Source: Candidatus Bathyarchaeota archaeon (GTDB taxonomy: Archaea > Thermoproteota > Bathyarchaeia > Bathyarchaeales > Bathyarchaeaceae). Taken from it: a stretch of DNA of 49,426 nt. The stretch spans positions 1 to 49,426 of the forward strand of contig JAUWZP010000004.1 of NCBI GenBank assembly GCA_030615265.1, in the 5' to 3' direction. The notes under the pieces were generated by a model. The model saw nothing but the letters and a program-made list of their open reading frames with translations, was not told where the DNA came from and ran no database searches. Of the stretch, positions 37,497 to 47,306 are shown piece after piece. Position numbers and translations under genes: made by a program. Position 1 is the first letter of the stretch. Each line of letters starts with the position of its first letter.

Positions 37497-38468
37497 TTAA
37501 CCTCCCGTGAAGAACGTAAGCTTAAGCCCTACGTAAAACACGTAGACGAGTATAAGCACCAGCGCCTCCTTTCTTTCAAGTCTCATGTTTCTCATAAACA
37601 GACCCAGCACAAGAAAAGCGATTAGGAACATGAAAGGTGTGTCAAATCTTAACAGTACGGGATCAACTGTAAACCCGGAGATCATGGCACCAACGCCCAA
37701 GGAGAGAAGGATGTCGCAGATGTTGCTTCCAATCATGTCGCCCACTGCTATGCCTGTTGCGCCTCTTCGTAGGGCGGTTACGTCGATAGTCAGTTCTGGA
37801 AGGCCTGTGCCTAAGCCAACTATCAGCAGACCCGCAACAGAAGTGTGGATATGTAACAGTTCAGCCAGTTGAACACTGCTTCTAACAACGACTTCTCCAG
37901 CGTAAAAGAGAACCCCCATCCCGATTAGGATCATCAGGATATCCCTGAAGGGATGCGTTTTTGGTGTTCCTTCCTCTACTCTAGCTGTTGATCTGGAGGG
38001 TGCCTCCTGCTTGACGAGGTAGATGAAGTATATTAGATAAGCGATTGTAACAACGACTCCTTCCAGAGGCGTTATCTTCAAGTCCAAGGAGACTAAAGAA
38101 AAGAGAATTATGGACAGAATTAACATGGTTCCCTCCCTCTTCAGCTCCCGTTTAGTTATAGACATCAATCCAACAAGACCCACGATGCCCATAATTAGAG
38201 TGACTTGGTTAATGTAGGAGCCGATCTTGTTGCCAACCACGATGCCAGAAACTTCAGACATTTCGGCGCCCATAAGTATGTCTAAGGCTCCTATCACGCT
38301 AACCGATATTTCCGGCAAAGAGGTTCCTATAGCCACAACCGTTAACCCTATGAACAAGTGAGAGAGCCTGAAGCGACGCGCCACGTTTTCATAGCCAGTT
38401 ACGGCTAATCTGGAGCCCAGTAAAAGCCCCAATAAACCGAGCATCAAAGAAACGAGCGATTCCATCAT
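37497..38468 (-). CDS. Sodium/calcium exchanger (CaCA) family protein
   Basis: Two inverted alpha repeats: HLFIGLTVVAIGTSLPEISVSVIGAL..GNKIGS and VAGLLIVGLGTGLPELTIDVTAL..GDMIGSNICDILL. Confidence 0.92.
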   Translation of the reverse strand: MMESLVSLMLGLLGLLLGSRLAVTGYENVARRFRLSHLFIGLTVVAIGTSLPEISVSVIGALDILMGAEMSEVSGIVVGNKIGSYINQVTLIMGIVGLVGLMSITKRELKREGTMLILSIILFSLVSLDLKITPLEGVVVTIAYLIYFIYLVKQEAPSRSTARVEEGTPKTHPFRDILMILIGMGVLFYAGEVVVRSSVQLAELLHIHTSVAGLLIVGLGTGLPELTIDVTALRRGATGIAVGDMIGSNICDILLSLGVGAMISGFTVDPVLLRFDTPFMFLIAFLVLGLFMRNMRLERKEALVLILVYVFYVGLKLTFFTGG

Positions 38469-38581
38469 CTACATAAAGCCACCCTATCACATGTTTGAAC
38501 ATATACCTCAAAACCTTGGTTTAAATGTTTATATCGATAAGATAATTTAAATCAAAATGCGCGCGCAAAACGGCGACTCCA

Positions 38582-40075
38582 TTAAACCACGCTTGAAACT
38601 TCGTATATTCTTCCAGTTTCTTTGTAGCCATTTTCAAATTTTTCTAGCATTTCATCGGCCATCTTCTGAGCAAGCGGCGTCGGATACTTTCCGGTGACAC
38701 AGGCTAAGCATAACTCGTCTTCTCGCATGCCAACAGACTTGACAAAGCCACTTATGGACAGGTAATTCACGGCGTCGGCGCCTATTATCTTAGCAATCTC
38801 TTCTGGTCGATGCCGAGAACCGATTAATTCGCCGTAAGTTGCCATGTCGATTCCATAGAAGCAGGGACCGATTATTCGTGGAAAAGTTATGAATAAGTAT
38901 ACTTTTTTGGCGCCCATCCTTCGCAGTTTTGCAACAACCACTTTTGTTGTGTCGCCTCTAACGATGCTGTCTTCAGTAACTGCAACCCTTTTGCCCCTGA
39001 TTTTGCTTCCAAGGACATTGAGTTTTCGGTCAATTGTGGCATAGCGCTCTTCAGATAATAGAATGAAGGCACGTTCAGTCACGTAGCGGTGTCTCCGAAC
39101 AGCACGTTCCCACCGTAAGCCAGTTGCCTCGTGAAGACCCAAGGCAACATCGTCGCCTGTCTCCGGCAAAGATATGATAACGTCCGAGTCTTCCACGAAT
39201 TCACTGTATTCTTTGGCAAGGTTTCTTCCAAACTCTTCCCTTGTCTCATAAACGAATTTTTTTCCAAGCCTCGAGTCCGGTCTGGCGAAGTACGCGAACT
39301 CGAAGGCACAAAGCGCTCTTCTTTTGCATGGAACAAGCTGCTCACGATTGAAGCCTTCTCTGGACGCTGTTATGAATTCTCTGGGCTCCAGCTCGAAATC
39401 GTAGTCAAAACCGTTGATGTTGAGACCCACGGTTTCAGAGGAAACAGCATGCATCATGCCGTCGGGGCTGTGACCGCAACAGAGCGGTTTAATTCCATAA
39501 TGGTCTTTGAAAGCGAATAGCTCACCGTTTTTGGTCAAGCCTACAACTGAGAAGGCTCCTTCGATTTCGTTCATGCAACTTCTGACAGATGAGGCTAGGT
39601 CTCTGTTCTTGGCTAGCTCCATAACTAGCTTTCTGCCGAGTAGCTCTACATCGCATTCATAGCAAAACTGTGGAAGTCTTTCTTTTATCTGATTGCGCAG
39701 TTTGAAGTGATTAACTATGTTACCGTTAAACGCTATGGCTAATTTTGCTTTTCCCATCTCAATCATGAAAGGCTGAGTGCCTTTAATCAATGATTGTTCA
39801 TCGGTTCCGCCTGAAGTTGTATAACGAATATTTCCAATACCCACATGGCCGGGTAGTCGGTTAAGCCAGTTTTGAATATCAGCGCTCTTAATCTTTGGAA
39901 CCAAGTCTAAAGCTTTGTAATTGTGAAAGTCTCCATCAAATGTGGTTATCCCATGCGACTGATGACCTCGATGATTTTGAGCGCGGAGACCCCAATAGAT
40001 GTAAGGGAACACAGAACCGTTCTTGTAATCTCGTGTGCCGAAGACTCCACACTCTTCTTTCAGGCAGTCGTACAT
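38582..40075 (-). CDS. purF: Amidophosphoribosyltransferase
   Basis: KEECGVFGTRDY, RGHQSHGI, IGNIRYTTSG, VTEDSIVRGDTTKVVV (PRPP motif), CLACVTGKYP. Confidence 0.96.
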   Translation of the reverse strand: MYDCLKEECGVFGTRDYKNGSVFPYIYWGLRAQNHRGHQSHGITTFDGDFHNYKALDLVPKIKSADIQNWLNRLPGHVGIGNIRYTTSGGTDEQSLIKGTQPFMIEMGKAKLAIAFNGNIVNHFKLRNQIKERLPQFCYECDVELLGRKLVMELAKNRDLASSVRSCMNEIEGAFSVVGLTKNGELFAFKDHYGIKPLCCGHSPDGMMHAVSSETVGLNINGFDYDFELEPREFITASREGFNREQLVPCKRRALCAFEFAYFARPDSRLGKKFVYETREEFGRNLAKEYSEFVEDSDVIISLPETGDDVALGLHEATGLRWERAVRRHRYVTERAFILLSEERYATIDRKLNVLGSKIRGKRVAVTEDSIVRGDTTKVVVAKLRRMGAKKVYLFITFPRIIGPCFYGIDMATYGELIGSRHRPEEIAKIIGADAVNYLSISGFVKSVGMREDELCLACVTGKYPTPLAQKMADEMLEKFENGYKETGRIYEVSSVV

Positions 40076-40157
40076 AATTGCAAATTTGTAGATACAAATA
40101 TATCAACATTTAGGACATAAACTAGTCAATTTTTACGCTATCATGCTTATACAAGCT

Positions 40158-41270
40158 TCACTTAAGCAGAATTTCCTTTCCTCTGTAGGAAGCGAAAGCC
40201 CTTCCTGAGTCTGTTACTTTCCCTATCTGTTCCGCTTGCATCTTGTCCTTTTCGAAACCATCCACAACAGCGTCTTTGTCAGTTTTGTTCACGATAACTG
40301 CGAAGCCCCATCCTAAATTGAAAGTCTTCAACATTTCTTCATCTGTAATTGGAGCTCCAATTTCAGAAGCAACTTTCTGGATTAAATCAAAAATCGGTTG
40401 GGGCCTAAAGTTGCCGAACTCGAAGCCTATTCCCTTAGAGAATTGCATCAGCTTGTCGAATTTCAGGTATGCGTCCCCAGTGATGTGAACTGCTCCCTTA
40501 ATCTCATACTTTCCAGCGGCATTCAAAAAGGGCTTAACATAGATTTTCATTGGCTCCAAAACTTCGTAAACAAGTTCTCTGTCGAATCCTTCCGGAATAT
40601 CGTAAGGGTCGTGTTTGCCGCCCCATTGTTTAAACAGAATTTTCCTTGCCAGTGTTATTCCATTACTGTGCAGGCCAGAACTTCTTAAGCCGATCACGAC
40701 ATCTCCTGGCTTTATGTTGTTTCCAAAGATTATATCGTTTCTATTTAATTCCCCAATGCAAGCAATAACCATGTCAAAGCCTATGCCCTCGGATAGCCCC
40801 TTTATTATTTCTGCTACATCGCCGATTTCGCCACTTGGCACAATGCAGCCAGCTTCATTTGCGCCTTTCACTATACTTTTTATCCATTCAGCCACAAGTT
40901 TTGGATCAGAGACATGCGCATGTATGTTGTCTGCTACCGCTAAAGGTTTGGCTCCTGACCGTATTACATCGTTTGCCGCTAGGGCTATGGCGTCTATTCC
41001 TATTGTCTCGTACTTGTTTGCGAGTTGAGCTATGAGAACCTTGGTGCCGACGCCTTCTATGACCAAGTCGAAGTATTTGTCGTCTACTGGAAAGATGTTG
41101 CCGTAAGGTAGCTGAATCACTTTTCCATACTGACTATGCTTGTATGTTTGCTTTAGAGCATGCAGCGCTTCTTTTGACTTGGCTCTTAGTTCCCTGTCCA
41201 CGCCAGCCTCGGCATACGTGAAGCTTTTCGGCACCAATTCCACCAGAAAACTAAACCTACACGTTTTCAT
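40158..41270 (-). CDS. purM: Phosphoribosylformylglycinamidine cyclo-ligase
   Basis: FTYAEAGVD, LVIEGVGTKVLIA, SGAKPLAVADNIH, GLRSSGLHSNGITLAR, HITGDAYLK. Confidence 0.95.
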   Translation of the reverse strand: MKTCRFSFLVELVPKSFTYAEAGVDRELRAKSKEALHALKQTYKHSQYGKVIQLPYGNIFPVDDKYFDLVIEGVGTKVLIAQLANKYETIGIDAIALAANDVIRSGAKPLAVADNIHAHVSDPKLVAEWIKSIVKGANEAGCIVPSGEIGDVAEIIKGLSEGIGFDMVIACIGELNRNDIIFGNNIKPGDVVIGLRSSGLHSNGITLARKILFKQWGGKHDPYDIPEGFDRELVYEVLEPMKIYVKPFLNAAGKYEIKGAVHITGDAYLKFDKLMQFSKGIGFEFGNFRPQPIFDLIQKVASEIGAPITDEEMLKTFNLGWGFAVIVNKTDKDAVVDGFEKDKMQAEQIGKVTDSGRAFASYRGKEILLK

Positions 41271-42700
41271 GTAACGATATCTTCAAGTTGTTTCCTCTTC
41301 CAGGCACGCCTGATTTCCAGCGCGATTCGGTCTCCCATACTCATTGACTTCTGATATTTCGCGTTGGCATATTGGGATCCTACGCCCATGTGCACATTGG
41401 TTCCACCGCCATGTCTTAAGGCTAAATCCTGCGTAACTGGAATATGCATGAAAGGCTCGCGTCCTTCTGGAACATCGTATAGGCCGTAGTCCATCGCAGT
41501 TTTAGGTTCAGATCCGCCTGTAAAGTCAAACTTAGCTTTAGGCTGCAACTCATACTTTGAGATTCTGTCCCAAGTGATCAATGTCTGCAAACACCAGGCT
41601 CCGATTATCCCTGGAGGCTCGTACTTCTTCAACGCTAAAAGGAAGGCGTCTGCATAGCGATGTACATCTTTAAGCAGTGACTCGCGTAGACTCATCATGA
41701 GATGAGCGGTAACCTCGAAGGAGGGGACCTTTTTGAGTTTTTGCTGGACCTCTATGGGTAGCCTTTTTAGGCCGTCTAGTATGGTTTCTCTTCGTTCGTC
41801 GATTGACAGGAACTGGTTTGCTAGGCAAGTTCGGGCTTCTTCAAGGCTTACCTGGTATAGTTTGGCGTACCAGTCGTCTACGTCTCCCCATTCTTCTTTG
41901 GCGTCAAGCGGTGAGAAGAAGAAGTTAAAGTTGGCGTGAGGGCCTAAAACAATCTGTTCCACTCGGCCGTCTTCTAGGCCTTCTTTTGTGAGGTTTCCAG
42001 CTTCCACTTCTCTCTGAACCTTTTCTTCAAGGTCTTGGGAATCCGCGGCAAAGATGAATTCTCTTTCAAAGGCGCGGTGTGCATGTTCCGCCTTGAGTAG
42101 CATAGGCTCGTCGATAGGCTCTTTGAATCTTATTCCGCCGGAGTGAACTTCATACTCGTAAGATTTGGGATAGGGGATTCCAGCCTTTTCTGAAAACCAG
42201 TAGTAGTCTTTCTCAATTTCTCCTCTATTCTCGATTTTCAGCGCTTTTCTTGAACCCAGAATAGGAACCGCAAACTTGTTTTCGATAACGCTGCAGTACT
42301 CGTCTCCGCCGACGTAAACGGAAAATGCTCTGTTGGGAATTTGCAGGCATTCTAAATTGATTAAATCGTCAACATACTTTACTATGTCTTGGTACTCATT
42401 GAGAACGAGTATGGCGCTTCTCCACTTTCCATCTTTCCTAATGTCTTTTGGGTCACTAGCTACGATTACGTCTTCTCTAACTCGACGTGGCAGCTCTTCT
42501 ATGGCCTCGCCGGGTTTTCCAGCCATTGGATTCTGCAAGTAAATGCGGGCTCTGGCTTGTGTTGTGTAGATTATGCTTCTTAAGCCGTAGTTTCTCTGTC
42601 CCTGCCATGCGTCGAGGGCGGAATGGGAGCCTAGATTGAGCCCAACTGGTTCTCTGTACGACTTGGCTATCTCCTGCATCTCTTCTCTCGCAATGACCAT
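41267..42700 (-). CDS. purP: PurP-like ATP-grasp protein (formate-dependent AICAR formyltransferase family), long variant
   Basis: GSHSALDAWQGQRNYGLRSIIYTTQ, HANFNFFFSPLDA, GTNVHMGVGSQYANAKYQKSMSMGDRIALEIRRA; ATGA overlap with purM. Confidence 0.82.
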   Translation of the reverse strand: MVIAREEMQEIAKSYREPVGLNLGSHSALDAWQGQRNYGLRSIIYTTQARARIYLQNPMAGKPGEAIEELPRRVREDVIVASDPKDIRKDGKWRSAILVLNEYQDIVKYVDDLINLECLQIPNRAFSVYVGGDEYCSVIENKFAVPILGSRKALKIENRGEIEKDYYWFSEKAGIPYPKSYEYEVHSGGIRFKEPIDEPMLLKAEHAHRAFEREFIFAADSQDLEEKVQREVEAGNLTKEGLEDGRVEQIVLGPHANFNFFFSPLDAKEEWGDVDDWYAKLYQVSLEEARTCLANQFLSIDERRETILDGLKRLPIEVQQKLKKVPSFEVTAHLMMSLRESLLKDVHRYADAFLLALKKYEPPGIIGAWCLQTLITWDRISKYELQPKAKFDFTGGSEPKTAMDYGLYDVPEGREPFMHIPVTQDLALRHGGGTNVHMGVGSQYANAKYQKSMSMGDRIALEIRRAWKRKQLEDIVT

Positions 42701-42774
42701 GTTGTTTCACCTTTTCTTAGACAATTAATAGCAAATTTAACACTTTCTATTTAGAGGTTTTTGACGTTTATGTG

Positions 42775-43608
42775 TCAAAACTTTCTGCCAGTTAGTCTTT
42801 CGTAGGCTTCAATGTATTTTTTTGATGTTTCAAGAACAATGTGTTCGGGTAAGGTTGGCGCTGGCGGCTGTTTGTTCCAGTTTATGCTCTCTAAATAATC
42901 TCTAACGTATTGCTTGTCAAAGCTGAATTGGTTCCCACCGACCTTGTACTTTTCAACGGGCCAAAAACGCGACGAGTCCGGTGTAAGCAGTTCATCGATG
43001 AGAATCAACTCGTTACCGCAGAAGCCGAACTCTAGTTTGATGTCCGCGATAATTATTCCGTTGGCTTCAGCTTTCTTTGAGGCTCTTTCATAAATCTTTA
43101 AGCAAATCTCTTCAATTTCGTCAGCGGTCTCCTTTCCAATCTTTTTGAGGATATCTTCTTTTTTTATTTCGACATCGTGGCCTACTTCAGCCTTAGTTGT
43201 AGGTGTCAAAAGAGGCGTTTGCAGTTTCTCAGCTTGTCTTAAACCTGAAGGCAGGTCGGGTGCTTTTCCGTTAACGTATTTTTTCCATAGGGAGCCGTAG
43301 AGGTAGCCTCTCACTACGAATTCAATTTTGATGGGACTGGCTTTTCTTACGAGAACTGTTCGTGAATCCACAACTTCTAAGAGGTGATTTTGAACGATAC
43401 TCTCTGTTTCCTTGAACCAGTAGACGGAAAGTCTGTTGAGGGCTTCGCCTTTACAGGGAATACCGTTTGGCAAAACGACATCGAAGGCTGAGATTCTGTC
43501 GGTGGAAACGATCAAAAGTTTGTCTTTTCGGTCGTAGACATCTCTCACTTTTCCTCGTTTAAACAGCGGAACAGGAAGATTAGTCTCTAAAACAACTTCG
43601 CAGTGCAT
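42775..43608 (-). CDS. purC: SAICAR synthetase
   Basis: KRGKVRDVYDRKDKLLIVSTDRISAFDVVLPNGIPCKGEALNRLSVYWF, EFVVRGYLYGS, DELLTPDSSRFW. Confidence 0.96.
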   Translation of the reverse strand: MHCEVVLETNLPVPLFKRGKVRDVYDRKDKLLIVSTDRISAFDVVLPNGIPCKGEALNRLSVYWFKETESIVQNHLLEVVDSRTVLVRKASPIKIEFVVRGYLYGSLWKKYVNGKAPDLPSGLRQAEKLQTPLLTPTTKAEVGHDVEIKKEDILKKIGKETADEIEEICLKIYERASKKAEANGIIIADIKLEFGFCGNELILIDELLTPDSSRFWPVEKYKVGGNQFSFDKQYVRDYLESINWNKQPPAPTLPEHIVLETSKKYIEAYERLTGRKF

Positions 43609-44138
43609 TATTCCGCCTCAATATGCTCTCTGTGGAGCTCAAAAACCTCTTTTTTCCTCAATTGTTCATCTGCCTCATCAACAGTTTTCTTCATTTTTTG
43701 CATGAACCTTTCGATTTCCCCGCAAAGCGAAGGATTTGACAAAGCAAGAATCTTAACAGCCATTAAGCCCGCGTTTTCTGGTTTTACAACGTAAGAGACA
43801 GTTACGCCTCTCGGTGTCATCACCGAAGAGAAAACCTTTGACCAACCATGTTTTTCAGCATCCGGAGAACACGCAACAACTGGAAAAATGGAAAAGCCTG
43901 CCACCACGCCTGAGAGAGCATCCGATAAGCCGGCTACTGTAATATAGACAATGTTGTCGCCGGACTGCTCGTAAACCTTCAATTCCTTTAGCAGTTTTCC
44001 TGGAGTTTTATGCGCTGAACTCACGCGGTACTCGCATTGCACGGAAAACCTTTCTGCTTCAACAAAGTCTCCAATACGATGTGCAAACGGGATGTCGCTG
44101 GAGGACCCCATCCATATGACAATTTTTTGTTTGGCCAT
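43608..44138 (-). CDS. purE: PurE-family AIR carboxylase/mutase, class II-like
   Basis: VIWMGSSSDIPFAHRIGDFVE..YRVSSAHKTP..VAGLSDALSGVVAG; TAATG junction with purC. Confidence 0.9.
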   Translation of the reverse strand: MAKQKIVIWMGSSSDIPFAHRIGDFVEAERFSVQCEYRVSSAHKTPGKLLKELKVYEQSGDNIVYITVAGLSDALSGVVAGFSIFPVVACSPDAEKHGWSKVFSSVMTPRGVTVSYVVKPENAGLMAVKILALSNPSLCGEIERFMQKMKKTVDEADEQLRKKEVFELHREHIEAE

Positions 44139-44263
44139 AGTAATCCCTCATAATCTTCCTTACGTGATTTAAATCTATAGTGGAGCAAAGTTTAAATAAC
44201 TCTGCAAAAGTTGCGAATCGCTCTTTGCCTATAAAAAACAGGGGCGCGATAATTACTATGATG

Positions 44264-44821
44264 CTAGTATTTGTAGCCTTTGGCTTCTTCTTCGCTGAAT
44301 TTTATGCCTAATCCTAAGGCTATGCGGTTTACGAAGTTGAAGTAGCTTGTTATGAGGTTAATGTTGAGAATGTCGGTGTCGTTGAACCCTGCTTGGCGAA
44401 GTTCTTCTACGTCTTTCAGATGTAACTCGCTTGGGTTTGTGGTCAGCTCAACAGCGTATTTCAACATTGCATAGTCTTTAAGTGCGAGGTTAACCTTGTT
44501 GAAATCATGTTTCATCTGCCTAACTAACTCAGCGTTCTTTGTGAGCCGGAGCAGAGCCTCTCCATGGTGTGTTGTGCAATAGTCGCAGTTGTTTGTGGCG
44601 GAAACAACGGTTGCTATCATTTCTCTTTGAATTCTGGTTAGACCCGATTTTCCGAACATAATCGCTAAGTAGAGGTCTAAGTGAGCCTTTAGGGCGTCTG
44701 GGTTTAGGCTTTGAACTTTAAGGATGTTGGCTATTTTGCCTCTTGTCCTCTTAATATGCTTGTAGTGTTCTTTCAATTTGCCCGAAGCTTCTTTCTCTTC
44801 AATGCATTTTATCCAAGCCAT
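44264..44821 (-). CDS. Carboxymuconolactone decarboxylase / AhpD-like peroxidase-related protein
   Basis: REMIATVVSATNNCDYCTTHHGEAL (CxxCxxxH) and N-terminal KEHYKHIKRTRGKIANILKVQSLNPDALKAHLDLY. Confidence 0.9.
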   Translation of the reverse strand: MAWIKCIEEKEASGKLKEHYKHIKRTRGKIANILKVQSLNPDALKAHLDLYLAIMFGKSGLTRIQREMIATVVSATNNCDYCTTHHGEALLRLTKNAELVRQMKHDFNKVNLALKDYAMLKYAVELTTNPSELHLKDVEELRQAGFNDTDILNINLITSYFNFVNRIALGLGIKFSEEEAKGYKY

Positions 44822-44926
44822 ATGGGCACATCCCCTTGACAGTTTGTGTTACACATGGTTGTATAAATGGCTAATGAAGAAATGTTTTAGAGCTGAATGC
44901 TACCTTATGTGGCTAATCAAGGCTGA

Positions 44927-46237
44927 ATGTTCATGAAAGCCACTTCGGAACAATCAATCGGGAAAAGCACGTTTTTCGGTTTAGGGTCTTTTCAGTTCTT
45001 ATCCTTCATGAGGCGGGGCATATTCTACTCTTTCATGTACATCTATCTGTTTTCGCTTTTGGGCAACGTTACCACAACAGCTGGGCTTGGGACATTCACA
45101 ATGCTAGCGTCAGCTGTGGGACAAAACCTGCTGTGGGGTAGAATTTCAGATCGTTATCGGTTGCGGTCAAAGCTGATTGTTGTTGGAACTTTGATAGCTG
45201 GGTTCGCGTACATCATTGTTTTTCTGGTTCACAGGTCTTTGCTAGACGCTGGAAGAAATGTAGACGCTGGATTAGCTATCATTTTTGGGCTTTCGCTATT
45301 GGAGTTTTTCTGGTCTATGTCAGATCTAGGCTGGGCGGCTTTGCTCACAGACATAACAATAACTAGAACAAGGGGAGGACTCGTCGGCGCCTTTAACTTT
45401 CTAGCCTCTGTTGGGCGAATGTCTGGAGTGTTAATCGCTGGCTTTCTTTACAGTGGAGGCGCAGGCTTCGAAGACGGAACAATATTCTACGTTGTAGTAG
45501 TCATGCTTTTTGTTAGCACATCTATAATGTGGCAAGCTTCCAAATCTATCGACAGGCAAACACGACTAGCCCGGAATCCCCAGAGAGAAAGCCAGAAAGC
45601 TATGCCGACATCAAACAGGAAAAAAAGGATTCAATCTTCCAACGAAAAAACACTCTTCTGGTTTCTAGTTTCTTTAACCATCGTGGTTTTGGGTGCAGCC
45701 TCTATCAACCAGATATTCCTGTTTTTCCTGCAGCTGAAGGGAGGATTAGCAGCAAGCGACGTGGAAGTGAGCCTCATTGTCGCAGCATGGACAGTCGGCG
45801 GAATGACAGCCAGCGTTGCCTTTGGAAAACTATCAGACAGAATCGGAAGAGTTAAAGTTATCCTAGGCGGACTCATCCTTACAGCGATAATTCCTATTCT
45901 CTATGGATTCGTGGCGAACGTCGGTTTAATGGCAACAATATACGGGTTAAACGGTCTTTCCTTCATGACCATCCGAACGGTTGGATTCGCCTTTGCCGGC
46001 GACATTATCCCAGAACACAAAAGAGGCCGACTGCTGAGCCGATACAACACGGTGATGGCGCTAAGCTGGGGACCCGCAGGCTTTCTAATAGGTGGACCTT
46101 TCGCAGATTTCCAAACAGAAATATTGAAGATCCCAACCCGCGATGCCTACGTAAACGCTTTCCTTGTTTCTTCGCTCCTAGTTTTCTTGGGAATAGCCCT
46201 ATTTTTCGTAAAGATAAGGAGAGAAAAACAAGGTTAG
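44927..46237 (+). CDS. Major facilitator superfamily transporter
   Basis: 12-TM-like hydrophobic pattern, GRISDRYRLRSK and GKLSDRIGRVKVILGGL motif A repeats. Confidence 0.9.
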   Translation: MFMKATSEQSIGKSTFFGLGSFQFLSFMRRGIFYSFMYIYLFSLLGNVTTTAGLGTFTMLASAVGQNLLWGRISDRYRLRSKLIVVGTLIAGFAYIIVFLVHRSLLDAGRNVDAGLAIIFGLSLLEFFWSMSDLGWAALLTDITITRTRGGLVGAFNFLASVGRMSGVLIAGFLYSGGAGFEDGTIFYVVVVMLFVSTSIMWQASKSIDRQTRLARNPQRESQKAMPTSNRKKRIQSSNEKTLFWFLVSLTIVVLGAASINQIFLFFLQLKGGLAASDVEVSLIVAAWTVGGMTASVAFGKLSDRIGRVKVILGGLILTAIIPILYGFVANVGLMATIYGLNGLSFMTIRTVGFAFAGDIIPEHKRGRLLSRYNTVMALSWGPAGFLIGGPFADFQTEILKIPTRDAYVNAFLVSSLLVFLGIALFFVKIRREKQG

Positions 46238-46280
46238 AAAATCTTAAGTGACGTACATCCTTAAACACCGTTGAACAGAA

Positions 46281-47306
46281 ATGAAAGCCGCGGTTTACTA
46301 TAATCTTGACGACATACGCGTTGAAGATGTGTCTAAACCTAAGCCTGGACCAGACGAGATCGTTGTGGAAATGAAAGCCTGTGGACTTTGCGGCTCCGAC
46401 CTCATGGATTGGTATCTCAGAAGTCGAGCGCCGCTGGTTCTTGGACATGAACCCACAGGTGTAGTGGCGGAAACCGGACGGAAAGTTAAAGCCTTTAAGC
46501 CTGGAGACCGCGTTTTTGTACATCATCACGTTGCCTGCTTAACCTGTCACTACTGCATTCACGGCGACTACACAATGTGCGCGCAGTTTGGACAAACCCA
46601 TATTCATCCTGGCGGGTTTGCCGAGTACTTTAGGGTTCCAGCGGAAAACCTGCAGAAGGACACGTTTAAGATTCCAGAGAAGGTTTCTTTTGAGGAAGCC
46701 ACCTTAATTGAACCCACTGCCTGCTGCATTCGTGCTCAAAACAAGCTGGGCATTCAAACTGGGGATACAGTTGCCATAATAGGCGCTGGACCATCGGGAA
46801 TTCTTCATCTTCTACTTTCGAAGATGGCTGGTGCAAGCAAAATAATTGTCATTGACTTAATCGATTATAGGCTTAAGATGGCTGAAAAATTTGAAGCTGA
46901 TTTAGTGGTAAATTCTAAGTTGGAGAACCTCAGCGAAGTCGTTAAAGGAGTCACAGATGGAAGAGGCGCTGATGTGGTTATTGTTACAGCACCAGTAAAA
47001 AAGGCACTAACTGACGGAATGAGAATTTGTCGAAGAGGCGGAACCGTGTGTCTTTTCGCACCAACTCGACCAAACGAATATGCTCGTGTCAGCCCCCATC
47101 GACTGTTCTTTTCGGAAATCACTGTGATTCCGTCTTATTCCACATCTCATGTGGAAACTAGAATAGCTTTACAACTGATCATTTCGGGGCGAATTCGAGC
47201 AAGAGACCTGATAACTCATCGTTTCCCGTTAAATCGTGCTGCAGAAGCGTTTCAAACCGCCGCGAAAACCAAGAGATGTTTGAAGGTTGTTGTGTTAAAT
47301 AAGTGA
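46281..47306 (+). CDS. Zinc-dependent medium-chain alcohol/polyol dehydrogenase
   Basis: CGLCGSDLMDWY, LGHEPTGVVAETG, CLTCHYCIHGDYTMC, IIGAGPSGIL. Confidence 0.9.
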   Translation: MKAAVYYNLDDIRVEDVSKPKPGPDEIVVEMKACGLCGSDLMDWYLRSRAPLVLGHEPTGVVAETGRKVKAFKPGDRVFVHHHVACLTCHYCIHGDYTMCAQFGQTHIHPGGFAEYFRVPAENLQKDTFKIPEKVSFEEATLIEPTACCIRAQNKLGIQTGDTVAIIGAGPSGILHLLLSKMAGASKIIVIDLIDYRLKMAEKFEADLVVNSKLENLSEVVKGVTDGRGADVVIVTAPVKKALTDGMRICRRGGTVCLFAPTRPNEYARVSPHRLFFSEITVIPSYSTSHVETRIALQLIISGRIRARDLITHRFPLNRAAEAFQTAAKTKRCLKVVVLNK

